Positions 40,673-48,600 of a DNA stretch of 52,504 nucleotides are shown in pieces. A program made the translations under genes and the position numbers. The stretch is from JBLMZH01 sp050258715. Its GTDB lineage: Bacteria; Patescibacteriota; Doudnabacteria; UBA920; O2-02-FULL-48-8. The stretch's first letter is position 1. Each line of letters begins with the position of its first letter. Under the pieces are notes generated by a model. The model searched no databases. It had not been told where the DNA came from and saw only the letters and a program-made list of their open reading frames with translations. Location of the stretch: positions 1 to 52,504 of the forward strand of contig JBLMZH010000016.1 of assembly GCA_050258715.1 (NCBI GenBank), written 5' to 3'.

Positions 40673-41170
40673 TTATTTCCCGGTTTGGAAATAAAGGTTG
40701 GTGCCGTTTACGCCTTCGCTTGCGGCGCGAAGCACTCCAGCTCCGCCTCCGGGTGTGGGCTGAGTAAGCGAGGGCAGCGTTACAGGCTCCTGCTCGTTTT
40801 CAAGGTTGGCGTAGAGGATGCAATGATTGTCGGAAGTGACGCTATAGCGGTAATTGGTCGCGCTTTCATTGCCGCTTTTCGGATCGACAGGAATCTTAAA
40901 CTGCGATACCTGGGGGTATTTTGTTCTGATCTCAGACACCAGCTGGGACAAGTCGTAATCTCCGGTTCCGGCGCTGGGTACGTAGCAGTCGCTGGCCAGC
41001 ACGAATCCCGCGATCTGGGAAAGTTCGGCTTTCCTTCGGACGTCCCTGGCCTTGCCCCGCGCTCCTCCCAAAGCCACGAGCATTATCCCAGCGATGACGC
41101 CAATGATCGCGATCACAACAAGGATCTCGATCAAGGTAAAGCCTGAATTTATGCGGTGTCTTTTGAACAT
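40673..41170 (-). CDS. Type IV pilin / pseudopilin-like protein
   Basis: 165 residues. Class III signal: NSGFTLIEILVVIAIIGVIAGIMLVALG (G then F, Glu at +5; cleavage by prepilin peptidase before Phe). The mature part has an alpha1-helix, GGARGKARDVRRKAELSQIAGFVLASDCY, followed by a beta-domain with two Cys (about 72 and 116). GspG/PilA-type proteins form pili or secretion pseudopili. The last 30 residues are a Pro/Gly-rich, variable tail. A perfect extended -10 precedes it, and a terminator follows. The assembly machinery is not in the window. Confidence 0.9.
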   Translation of the reverse strand: MFKRHRINSGFTLIEILVVIAIIGVIAGIMLVALGGARGKARDVRRKAELSQIAGFVLASDCYVPSAGTGDYDLSQLVSEIRTKYPQVSQFKIPVDPKSGNESATNYRYSVTSDNHCILYANLENEQEPVTLPSLTQPTPGGGAGVLRAASEGVNGTNLYFQTGK

Positions 41171-41187
41171 AAAAAATCAACGCTTTA

Positions 41188-41196
41188 ATTATAACA
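41188..41196 (-). promoter_or_regulatory. Extended -10 of the pilin gene
   Basis: TGTTATAAT, with TATAAT at 41193-41188, sits in an inverted repeat CTTTAAT/ATTAAAG, about 18 nt before the pilin ATG. No good -35 seen. Confidence 0.55.
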
Positions 41197-41238
41197 GATA
41201 TTAAAGCGTGGACTATTTTTGCTTCAGTGAAAAATTCT

Positions 41239-41451
41239 TTAGAGAAACGCGACAGCGTCGGCAACTTCGGCCAGGTCCGCATACTGTTTGTCGGGAATGA
41301 GGTCAAGAAGCTGGAGCACTTCTTCTGGTGCTCCGCCCAGGCTCGCATGTGCGATCAGCGACTGTTTGTCCGTCGGGAAAGCCGCGCCTTCAAGAAAATT
41401 TATCACCCGCGAAGTTACTTCGTTTTCATTGGAATTTATTTCGTCGTCCAT
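41239..41451 (-). CDS. DUF2795-like small protein
   Basis: 70 residues from ATG 41451. Pattern VINFLEGAAFPTDKQSLIAHASLGGAPEEVLQLLDLIPDKQYADLAEVADAV matches DUF2795 (helical, with Y/A-F-P.TKQEL...A...GA...V...L..LPD..Y.....V). Function of the family is unknown. It has no obvious operon partner; the upstream neighbour is the long surface protein and the downstream one is the pilin gene. Confidence 0.75.
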   Translation of the reverse strand: MDDEINSNENEVTSRVINFLEGAAFPTDKQSLIAHASLGGAPEEVLQLLDLIPDKQYADLAEVADAVAFL

Positions 41452-41499
41452 GAAGCTCAGCTTACCTAGGTGCCGCAAAAAAATAAATTGTACCGAATG

Positions 41500-41530
41500 T
41501 ATAAAAACCCCCATTAACCGGGGGTTTAAA
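41500..41530 (-). terminator. Terminator after the 741-aa surface protein gene
   Basis: CCCCC (41508-41512) with GGGGG (41520-41524), flanked by AAAA/TTT; T-rich on both strands. Confidence 0.7.
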
Positions 41531-41563
41531 TTTTTTTGTTTTGAAGTTTAGAGAGGGGCGAAC

Positions 41564-43789
41564 TTATTGGATGCCGTTTTGGGTAGCCATATGATTGCCT
41601 GCAGGGCCCAGATTGGTTGCTCCTTCCGTGGCAAAAGTCAAAGTATAGGCCGTGCTTGTGCTGGAATATACGTAAGTTGCCGCGCTCAAAGGATCGACAG
41701 GCACGGTCTTTATGTACATCGGAGCAAGCTGGGATAAGGCTGAAGGGTAAGCGTTATTATCATTAAAATAAAGTTCCAAAGCTGTCTGCATCTGGCGGAT
41801 GTCGGCGATCCTGATAGCGTCTCTTTTTTCCAATGCCATCGAAGAACCTTTCGGCAGCATTACCGGTCCTTCGGGCACGGAAAGGTCAGCCTGGTTGGCC
41901 GGCACAACGTACTCGAACTTTAAGTTCCATGACTTGAAAATATCCTCCGAGGTAAAAGCGTATCTTAGATCACTGCCCATGAAATAAATCGTGTTGTTGT
42001 GAAGGACTACGGCCCCGCGGGGATGTCGGAGATTTGTATTGCCAATTGCCTCGCCGGCTTCAATCTTGCTGGTATCGCCAAAGGACACATTAGACAATCT
42101 GTAACCAAGTCCTTTAAACACCTCCATTGACGTGAACGCCCGCTTTTTACCGCCGGCTATGGCGTAAATAACACCTTGGTCCTGATACAGCGCGCCGTCC
42201 CTGACTTCGTCGATTTCGGGCATTATCGCAATGGTTTTGGGCGATCCGGGCAGCAGCGCCAATTGGGCTGAGTCGTTCTTGTCAGCAGCGTAAACGTAAA
42301 ATGAATGAGGCTTCCCGTCCTTGAATTCGGGATAGATATAGGCCGAATATCCGTGGTCGCCTGCAAAACCAGTCGCTTGATTTACATCAAAGCGCTTGTC
42401 GTAGGCAGAACCATATCCCGCTTCTTTTCCTTTGCCTTTCGGCCCGTCGGAATAAATTTTGACGCTGACCCAAGATTCCGGGAGGTCCGGATCAAGCGCC
42501 CATCCATTCAGCTCCCCGTCAGCGAAACCGTCAAAACTGCCGATCGGGAAAGTGTTGACGAATGCCGGGTCCTCGACTTTTATCGAGATCGAATCGGATG
42601 TGTAAGGATTGTCGGAAAAGATGAGCAAAGAATAATTCCCCGGCATCAATTTATTCGGCAAAGCCGTCGCTTGCCTGGAATCATCGGGCAGAAGCGGGGC
42701 CTTGGTATCCCAATAATAGGCGCCATCGTTGGTGATGTCTTTTGCGATATAGCCTGAGCCAAAAACGCCGGTCAGCAAAATGCTGACTTTTGATTCGGGG
42801 AAAGCTCCGGTCCAGGCCAAGTCGTAGCCAGTGCCGGCTTTGATGACCGCAAAATCCGTGGGCTGGGAAATTGAGATTTCAAATTCCTGGGGAGTTTCGA
42901 TTTCAATCGGGACGGTCTTCGAAACCAGATCGCCGAAAGAATTGGTACACTTCAGGCCAAGAAGCGCATAATCAGCACCTTCAGGCTTGGCAAGCAGCAC
43001 GTTGCTGCCTAAGGCGGGCAGATTTTTTTGATCGGACCAGTACCCACCGCTCTTCATGGGAATTATTCCCGGACTGGCCTGGCCTTCGCATGAACTGGCG
43101 TTGCTTGAAGCCCATTCCAAAACAATTTCGCTCCCGTATTTGATGCTGGCTGAATAAGGATCATAATCCTCGGCCATTGCATCCTCGCCGTTTATCATGA
43201 ACTTATCAATCGACGGCGCCGCGATCCCCTGTCTTTCAAGTTTAAATTTGGTCTCGGTGCTAATGCTCTGGCCGTCGGGACCGATGAGAAAAATGTAATA
43301 GCTGCCAGTGATCAGTTTCGTATCGGCAGTGATGTTCAGGTCTTCAAATTCGGACAGGTCCAAAGGAATGACATAGCCACTGATCGTCCAGGAAAATTTT
43401 CCGTTGTCGGGAATATTTTTGGCAATGTATCCCCCAACGTATTTTAACCCGGCGGCGTCGCTTGCTAAACTGTAGGTGATGGAGTCGAGGTTGATGATAG
43501 CGATCGAAACGCTGCTTCTGCTCCCGCTTGGCGCCCAGGTGATATCGTGCGTCGAATCAAAATTCCAAGCTTCGTCTTCCTTGGGAGAAGTAAAATCGGT
43601 CTGAACATTAACGCAGTCCGCACTGACACATACGTCGCTTCCGCCGAGGGTGGTTAAACTTAAGACTTTCCCATTCTTATCGAATACATTTTTAAGCCAG
43701 CTGTCCGGCTGGGAATTTGAAAAAGCATTTGCGGGCAAAGCCCAAGCAAATACCAAAATAAAAATCGCCAAAAGCCCGAATTTCTTCAT
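41564..43789 (-). CDS. Large secreted Ig-like protein with pilin-like C-terminal tail
   Basis: 741 residues. Signal peptide MKKFGLLAIFILVFAWALPANAF. Beta-rich modules follow (ITWAPSGS..SVSIAIINLDS, ISGYVIPLDLS, LAWTGAFPESKVSILLTG, SWVSVKIYSDGPKGKGKEAGYGSAYDKRFDV), resembling GPI-anchored/Ig-like surface modules with carbohydrate-binding-like cores. Two related units (IYAIAGGKKRAFTSMEVFKGLGY; IYFMGSDLRYAFTSEDIFKSWNL, about 565-635) recur in surface proteins of this group. The last 90 residues (RDAIRIADIRQMQTALELYFNDNNAYPSAL... VPVDPLSAATYVYSSTST) look like the globular part of a GspG-type pseudopilin without the N-terminal prepilin helix. The fused tail is notable. Confidence 0.82.
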   Translation of the reverse strand: MKKFGLLAIFILVFAWALPANAFSNSQPDSWLKNVFDKNGKVLSLTTLGGSDVCVSADCVNVQTDFTSPKEDEAWNFDSTHDITWAPSGSRSSVSIAIINLDSITYSLASDAAGLKYVGGYIAKNIPDNGKFSWTISGYVIPLDLSEFEDLNITADTKLITGSYYIFLIGPDGQSISTETKFKLERQGIAAPSIDKFMINGEDAMAEDYDPYSASIKYGSEIVLEWASSNASSCEGQASPGIIPMKSGGYWSDQKNLPALGSNVLLAKPEGADYALLGLKCTNSFGDLVSKTVPIEIETPQEFEISISQPTDFAVIKAGTGYDLAWTGAFPESKVSILLTGVFGSGYIAKDITNDGAYYWDTKAPLLPDDSRQATALPNKLMPGNYSLLIFSDNPYTSDSISIKVEDPAFVNTFPIGSFDGFADGELNGWALDPDLPESWVSVKIYSDGPKGKGKEAGYGSAYDKRFDVNQATGFAGDHGYSAYIYPEFKDGKPHSFYVYAADKNDSAQLALLPGSPKTIAIMPEIDEVRDGALYQDQGVIYAIAGGKKRAFTSMEVFKGLGYRLSNVSFGDTSKIEAGEAIGNTNLRHPRGAVVLHNNTIYFMGSDLRYAFTSEDIFKSWNLKFEYVVPANQADLSVPEGPVMLPKGSSMALEKRDAIRIADIRQMQTALELYFNDNNAYPSALSQLAPMYIKTVPVDPLSAATYVYSSTSTAYTLTFATEGATNLGPAGNHMATQNGIQ

Positions 43790-43830
43790 AAATTTTAGTT
43801 TTGTTTCGAAAAGCTATATTTACTGATATT

Positions 43831-43859
43831 ATTATAGCATTTTTCCTTATTTTTGTAAA
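43831..43859 (-). promoter_or_regulatory. Promoter of the 741-aa surface protein gene
   Basis: TTTACA (43859-43854), 17-nt spacer, extended TGC TATAAT (43836-43831). The ATG is 42 nt downstream. Confidence 0.75.
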
Positions 43860-43917
43860 ATATTCTCACGCTCAGCGGTTTTTAAATCCCCCAGTTGCCT
43901 TGGGGGATTTTTTGTTT

Positions 43918-44952
43918 CTATTCTGAACAGGTGTTGGTTAAGCCGGGCGTTTTTGTGGTAGTCCAGCAATAATTTCCAGCAACCTTTGAAAACGAGCTAA
44001 AGGTATGCAAGCCCGAATATTCAACTTCTGTTATGGCCACGCCCGCCGCATCTTTGACAATTACTTTTTCCGGCTCATCGTTGCCAAGCGTGATCTTGCT
44101 TTCCGATTTGTAGACAACGAAATATTCGCCGGGAGCAAGCGGCTGTTCGCGGCTGATGGTATACGATTTTTCCAAATCGGAAATCGTCCACCCTTTTATG
44201 CTGAGGGCGGCATCGCCGACATTCGCCAATTCGATGAATTCCTTGTTGGCGCCGGATGGATGCACTGCCAGTTCGCTGATGATGATCTTTGCCGGCTCTT
44301 GAGAAGGTGGAGGCGTTGTGTCATCGTCGTCGTCATCATCCCCGGGCGGAGGCGTTGTGTCACCACCCGGAACATAAGCACTGTTGCTCGGCGCGGCGGT
44401 CTGAATTTGAAAATCAGCCAAGTTATTGTCAGTGTCGTCTCCGGTTCTAATTAACGCACTGTCCGAAGGCGGCACGGGTGCATTGGCCGTTTCAAATGAA
44501 TTGGTCAAAGCGTCGCCATAGCCAACCTTATCGGCAATGGCGGCGTCAGTCCCCGAAGTCAGATAAGTTGTGCTGTTTGAAAGAAACACTGTCCCGCCTG
44601 CCGCACCCGAAGACAGACTGAACGACGAACTTAACAGATCGGGCACAACCGTTCCGTTGTAGGTCGAAGGCGCGATCAGAAAATAACGGTTGGCAGGAAT
44701 CACGACGTCCGGCAGATTTTTCTTTCCGGTCGTGAGCGGAAACGCTCCGGTCGAAGACTTATACTGAAGCGACCAACCCAGAAGGCTGACTGGGGAAGCG
44801 GTGGGATTATAAAGTTCTACAAACTCGTCCCCTGCCCCGTTATCGCCTGACACCTGGATCTGGCTGATGACGAGATGATTGGTGGCGGCTGAACTTGTCA
44901 GCGGCACTATCAAACTGATTCCTAGCGATATTAATAGGATCTTTGCTTTCAT
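43918..44952 (-). CDS. Secreted lamin-tail-domain protein
   Basis: 344 residues from ATG 44952 (open frame to 45003). Signal peptide KILLISLGISLIVPLTSSAA. Two lamin tail domains: NHLVISQIQVSGDNGAGDEFVELYNPTASPVSLLGWSLQYKS (about 25-66) and KIIISELAVHPSGANKEFIELANVGDAALSIKGWTISD (about 240-277), both with the EF(V/I)EL.N signature. A low-complexity linker rich in Pro, Gly and Asp (PPPGDDDDDDDTTPPPS, about 215-232) joins them. Bacterial LTDs occur in secreted, surface or extracellular-nuclease proteins; this one has no catalytic module. Three Cys-poor segments suggest no disulfide network. Confidence 0.85.
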   Translation of the reverse strand: MKAKILLISLGISLIVPLTSSAATNHLVISQIQVSGDNGAGDEFVELYNPTASPVSLLGWSLQYKSSTGAFPLTTGKKNLPDVVIPANRYFLIAPSTYNGTVVPDLLSSSFSLSSGAAGGTVFLSNSTTYLTSGTDAAIADKVGYGDALTNSFETANAPVPPSDSALIRTGDDTDNNLADFQIQTAAPSNSAYVPGGDTTPPPGDDDDDDDTTPPPSQEPAKIIISELAVHPSGANKEFIELANVGDAALSIKGWTISDLEKSYTISREQPLAPGEYFVVYKSESKITLGNDEPEKVIVKDAAGVAITEVEYSGLHTFSSFSKVAGNYCWTTTKTPGLTNTCSE

Positions 44953-45107
44953 ATTCGGTTTGTTTAATTCACGAAGCTCTGTTGGTTTCAACAGCTTAAG
45001 CAAATTTGATTAAGAGGCAATTATAGGAACGCCAAAATCAGGTGTCAACAAAAGCTGCTGTGGAAAATCCTGACGACTTGTCTTTTGATTTCTTTAAATC
45101 CAATTGT

Positions 45108-46280
45108 TTAGCGAAATTGCGAAAGGTCGTTCGTGACGAAGGTTTTAGTTATGGTCGTGACGTGCTTAAATCGATCCGTGATCCGGATTAAGACTTGAAC
45201 CAAATACGGAGCATTGTCCGGTCCTGAGTTCGGAGCGCGCTTGGGCGTTACGGCACTTCCCGATCCCGAAGAGGTAACCGTGACCATTCCCGACATTCCG
45301 ATCCCGCCGCGGGCGCCGTGGAATTGGCAATAATACGGGAAGGTTCCGGGTGTTGGAAAAGTCTCAGAAAAAGACATACCGGGATTTAAAGTTCCGCTGT
45401 TGAACGAGCCGTTGTCGGCAGTAACCGTATGCGCCATGGTACCGGAGTTAGCCCAGGTCACTGTTGTGCCGGCCGGTATGGAAATATTTTGAGGCGTAAA
45501 AAAGTCATCACCGATGGTTACCGAAGATATTGAAGAAGAAGCGGCCGGAGGCTGGCTTACGACTTGAGGACTTTGGGCTGCGGCATTAGGAACCACATAA
45601 TTAACAGGCACGGTTGACGGAGCAGAAGGCACAGAGCTTGTCGGACTGATCGTATTGGCGCTTGCGCTTAAAGCGCCGGGAAGCCCTGCAAGACCCGGGC
45701 AGTCAGACGGTAATAAGGGTCTGATTGTTGAGCCGCTGAATTTATACCAGCCCGCTGGTTGTGCCGGGCTTAAAGTCGGCCCCCACAAAGCCCCGCAATT
45801 GTTTATCGGGCTGACTTCCATATAGCTTGTGGATATGGTCGGGTTCGCCGCAGCATAAGAGCGCCAACAGCTTACCGGGACCCAGGTGGAACCGGTCCAG
45901 GCGTACAAAGAATCCGTAACCCAAGAACAGCCGTTCACGACCGGTGCTGAACTTGCAGGAACGGAAGCGCTTACAGGCACTGAACCGGCGGTTGAAGAAA
46001 CGTAGGCTGTTGGCATTGTGCCGTCTGAAGCGACCATGGTGGCAGGAACATTCGCATACAGGCTGGGCGAAGTGACATAAACAGGACTCTGCGGCGCCAA
46101 AGACTGATCCGCAGCTTGGGGCGGGATCTGCTGGTAGCTCACCACCTGCGGGACGCTGGTAGTGGAATAGGAAGCGTTTGAAATCAAAGCTGAAACCAAA
46201 ACCGCCGCAAACCCGCCGATCAGGGAAAAGGCCAGCAGCTTCCACCGATTATTTTTAACTTTTTTCCCGAAATCTTTCAT
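45108..46280 (-). CDS. Membrane-anchored protein with C-terminal cupredoxin domain
   Basis: 390 residues. N-terminal anchor WKLLAFSLIGGFAAVLVSALISNA (about 13-36). A Ser/Pro/Val-rich, low-complexity region with Cys-containing WVTDSLYAWTGSTWVPVSCW and LWGPTLSPAQPAGWYKF segments follows. The C-terminal cupredoxin (about 250-345) has the type-1 copper ligands: TMAHTVT (His), then FPYYCQFHGARGGIGMSG (Cys, His, Met). A basic tail of about 45 residues ends the chain. Probable role: extracytoplasmic copper binding or electron transfer. A second cupredoxin lies 1.5 kb away. Confidence 0.85.
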   Translation of the reverse strand: MKDFGKKVKNNRWKLLAFSLIGGFAAVLVSALISNASYSTTSVPQVVSYQQIPPQAADQSLAPQSPVYVTSPSLYANVPATMVASDGTMPTAYVSSTAGSVPVSASVPASSAPVVNGCSWVTDSLYAWTGSTWVPVSCWRSYAAANPTISTSYMEVSPINNCGALWGPTLSPAQPAGWYKFSGSTIRPLLPSDCPGLAGLPGALSASANTISPTSSVPSAPSTVPVNYVVPNAAAQSPQVVSQPPAASSSISSVTIGDDFFTPQNISIPAGTTVTWANSGTMAHTVTADNGSFNSGTLNPGMSFSETFPTPGTFPYYCQFHGARGGIGMSGMVTVTSSGSGSAVTPKRAPNSGPDNAPYLVQVLIRITDRFKHVTTITKTFVTNDLSQFR

Positions 46281-46399
46281 TAGTTCATGCTTGCGTTTTC
46301 ATAAACAAACGTCAAAGCTCAATTTTCACCAAGACCCATGCAAGAACCGGGTTTGATTTTGGCATGAACGGGATTTTTGTGAATATCTTTTCACATAAC

Positions 46400-46440
46400 G
46401 AAAAACCGCCGGAGAATCGCTCCCCAGCGGCTTAGACAAA
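46400..46440 (-). terminator. Terminator of the 208-aa protein gene
   Basis: On the minus strand CCGCTGGGGA pairs with TCTCCGGCGG over a short loop, then TTTTTCG. Confidence 0.7.
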
Positions 46441-46464
46441 CCTTTCTTTGCACAATGCAAGGCC

Positions 46465-47091
46465 TTATTGCAGACAAACTTCCCGTACTCCCAGTCTCGC
46501 TCCTTTAGTAAAGAATTCGCTATCGCATCCGAAGCCGATTCTCAGCAAGCGCTGCCTGGTCGACTCGACGCTCGATTTGACCCCGTCAATGACTCGCATT
46601 CTCGGGAACTGGATGAAATCGCTGACGGTTATGTCCGGAGCCTCTTTCTGCAACTCGCGCTCAAGGAAATTGAGAGCGCTATGCGAAAGCGTCCCGAGCA
46701 CGAGCACGGGCAATTTCCTGACAGCCTCGGGACCCAGTCGGCGCAGTAATTCATCCGAAATGCTGGCAGGCGGCAGCGCGATCCAGTCAAGCTGGGTCAG
46801 GCCGAGCGAAACCAGCTTGTCAGCCAACTGCTTGTCGGCTTTGGGAATGAACGGGTGCCGGCAGGCGTCCCTGGCAATCTTCCTGGTATAAGCCGCGATC
46901 AGCTGGCTGACCGTAAGCCTGGGCGCCCATTCGTTGCAGAGCGCAAGCCGCGTCTTTTGGCTGCCGAAAGCGCGATCGAAGCAGATGTTCCCATCCCCTT
47001 CGTACAGGACCAGTTCAACCAGTTTGTTCCGGGTGTTGGGCGAAAAGCCGAGCTCGGCGATCGTCATCTTAAAAACTTCGCTTTTGTCCAC
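46465..47091 (-). CDS. Helix-hairpin-helix-like protein (RNAP alpha-CTD-like repeats), hypothetical
   Basis: 208 residues from GTG 47091, supported by AAGGAGGAC just upstream. Several repeats of the form LGFSPNTRNKLVELVLYE, LVSLGLTQLDWIALPP, LLRRLGPEAVRKLPVLVLG and LLRIGFGCDSEF recall RNA-polymerase alpha-CTD or HhH modules (LGLS.RT.N.L...GI.T...L). It also has RDACRHPFIPKADKQLADKL. Cytoplasmic, basic. It could bind DNA or RNA or contact RNA polymerase; assignment is from pattern only. It has a TTGACC/TAGAAT promoter and its own terminator. GC-rich codons and a strong SD set it apart from the exported-protein genes around it. Confidence 0.65.
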   Translation of the reverse strand: MDKSEVFKMTIAELGFSPNTRNKLVELVLYEGDGNICFDRAFGSQKTRLALCNEWAPRLTVSQLIAAYTRKIARDACRHPFIPKADKQLADKLVSLGLTQLDWIALPPASISDELLRRLGPEAVRKLPVLVLGTLSHSALNFLERELQKEAPDITVSDFIQFPRMRVIDGVKSSVESTRQRLLRIGFGCDSEFFTKGARLGVREVCLQ

Positions 47092-47154
47092 AAAAGTCCT
47101 CCTTGGACTGCCCGCAGTAAAATTAAAAATACGGCGAACGGATTGTGATTAGCA

Positions 47155-47184
47155 ATTCTATCATGAGGTTTGTCTCTTGGTCAA
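47155..47184 (-). promoter_or_regulatory. Promoter of the 208-aa HhH-like gene
   Basis: TTGACC (47184-47179) and TAGAAT (47160-47155) with an 18-nt spacer; GTG start about 64 nt downstream. Confidence 0.6.
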
Positions 47185-47187
47185 CCA

Positions 47188-47224
47188 TAAAAAACAAAAT
47201 GGTCCTGTGCCTTGGCCCAGGACC
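47188..47224 (-). terminator. Terminator of the VOC-family gene
   Basis: GGTCCTG pairs with CAGGACC (47224-47218 and 47207-47201 on the minus strand), then ATTTTGTTTTTT. It overlaps the -35 side of the next gene's promoter region. Confidence 0.75.
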
Positions 47225-47244
47225 TCAACCGTGTCGTCGTTTTT

Positions 47245-47757
47245 TTAGACCTTGTAAGCCCGCTCCAATTCTTCGATCTCAATCTTTTTCATTTTCAGCA
47301 TGGCTTGCATAACCCGATCGGCCTTGCTCTTGTCCGGGTCGCTTAAGAGTTTCGTTAAGGCCGTCGGAATAATCTGCCAGGAAAATCCATACTTGTCCTT
47401 TAACCAGCCGCATTGCTGAGCTTTTTCGTCTCCGCCTTCACCAATCTTGCTCCAAAAATGGTCTACTTCCTCCTGGGTCTTGCATTCGACATACAGAGAC
47501 ACTGATTCGTTTGGCTTAAAAAGAGGGCCGCCGTCTAAAGCCATAAACCACTGGCCTTCTAATTGAAAAATCGCGGTTAAGATCTTGCCCTCCATGCCTT
47601 TCATCGGCTCTTCCAAAGGGCCTTCGGGATAACGCTTGATGCTTATTACTTTGGACTCCGCTTTCTTTGCCGGAGAGCTTTCGAACACGGAAACGTAAAA
47701 ATTTATTGCCTCCTCAGCTTGGGTGTCGAACCACAAAAATGGCGTGATCTTTTGCAT
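47245..47757 (-). CDS. VOC-family (PhnB-like) protein
   Basis: 170 residues. KITPFLWFDTQAEEAINFYVSVFESS (about 3-28), GKILTAIFQLEGQWFMALDGGPLFKPNESVSLYVECKTQEEVDHFWSKIGEGGDEKAQQCGWLKDKYGFSWQIIP (about 55-127) match the PhnB/3-demethylubiquinone-9 methyltransferase-like (misnamed) VOC group. Members include bleomycin-resistance-like and dioxygenase-related proteins; many are of unknown function. The C-terminal helix with MLKMKKIEIEELERAY is typical. No partner gene is evident; the neighbour upstream is the cupredoxin gene. Confidence 0.9.
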   Translation of the reverse strand: MQKITPFLWFDTQAEEAINFYVSVFESSPAKKAESKVISIKRYPEGPLEEPMKGMEGKILTAIFQLEGQWFMALDGGPLFKPNESVSLYVECKTQEEVDHFWSKIGEGGDEKAQQCGWLKDKYGFSWQIIPTALTKLLSDPDKSKADRVMQAMLKMKKIEIEELERAYKV

Positions 47758-47791
47758 ATGTTTATTTCGGATAATTAGCTGATGTTAAAAA

Positions 47792-48424
47792 TCATTCAGT
47801 CACCGTTACTGATCCGGTCATGTACGGATGGATCGAACAATAATAATCAAACGTGCCCGCTTGATTGAAAGTGTAACTATAGCTTTGTCCAGTGGCCAAG
47901 GTCGGGCTTGAAGGTCCGCCGTTTCCACCCGTCACAGTATGCGGAGCGCTGTCATTATTGAGCCAGGTGACTCTTGTCCCTTTTTTTACCGACAAATGCG
48001 CAGGGCTGAAACTAAAATTGCTGATCACGACACTGGCTGTTGTGGCCGTTGCCGTAGCACTACTTGAGGTTGTGCTAGTACTGGTCGCCGGAGAAGTCTG
48101 CATGTTCATGGGTTGGCTCGAAGAGCCGGTTGCCGCAGTTTTGCTGCTTTTGCTCAATTGAGGCTTGGCCGCAGTTTGGCTGGGAGTACTAGTTGGTGTA
48201 GCCGATGCCTGAAGGTTTGGCGTGGCTGGATTCGCAGCTTGAGATGAACTGTTGTCCGAAGTCTGCCCCGCACTGCTTGAATAGGCGCTGTTCCCGCTTG
48301 GATTATTTCCTTTGTTTGAAGATGCGAAATAATATATTCCCAAACCAACGATAACTATGACGGCAATGGCTACGCCCAAAAACACCGGAGGGCGCTTATT
48401 ATTTAGATTTTGTGGATCGTTCAT
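47792..48424 (-). CDS. Membrane-anchored cupredoxin-like protein
   Basis: 210 residues from ATG 48424; the longer frame to 48550 is not supported. N-terminal anchor PVFLGVAIAVIVIVGLGIYYFAS (about 14-36), then a Ser/Thr/Ala-rich, low-complexity stretch of about 85 residues, probably spanning the envelope, then a cupredoxin domain (SVVISNFSFSPAHLSVKKGTRVTWLNND, about 125-152) with copper ligands in DSAPHTVTG (His) and YYCSIHPYMTG (Cys, His, Met, spacing CxxHxxM). Same architecture as the protein at 45.1 kb, so the two form a pair of surface copper proteins. Confidence 0.87.
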   Translation of the reverse strand: MNDPQNLNNKRPPVFLGVAIAVIVIVGLGIYYFASSNKGNNPSGNSAYSSSAGQTSDNSSSQAANPATPNLQASATPTSTPSQTAAKPQLSKSSKTAATGSSSQPMNMQTSPATSTSTTSSSATATATTASVVISNFSFSPAHLSVKKGTRVTWLNNDSAPHTVTGGNGGPSSPTLATGQSYSYTFNQAGTFDYYCSIHPYMTGSVTVTE

Positions 48425-48535
48425 AAATAGAAAATTAATTAAGATCTTTAAATCCTGCTTTATTATTTTGAAAGAGTAAATGATATATAACGACCAATGC
48501 CTTGAATAAACAAGTAAGCGGCCCATTGGGAACAC

Positions 48536-48576
48536 GAAAAAAGCCGGCAAAGAATCTTTCGATTCTTTGCCGGCTG
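48536..48576 (-). terminator. Strong terminator of the purN-purD operon
   Basis: Perfect 14-bp stem (GCCGGCAAAGAATC with GATTCTTTGCCGGC) capped by GAAA, then TTTTTTCG on the minus strand. Confidence 0.9.
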
Positions 48577-48600
48577 AAGCTGGTTGAGGAAACGTTGGTC

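Noticed and set aside
43880..43915. Terminator for the lamin-tail gene (minus strand)
   Set aside because: The CCCCC/GGGGG hairpin has its T-run on the plus strand only, where no gene ends; orientation is doubtful, so it was not annotated.
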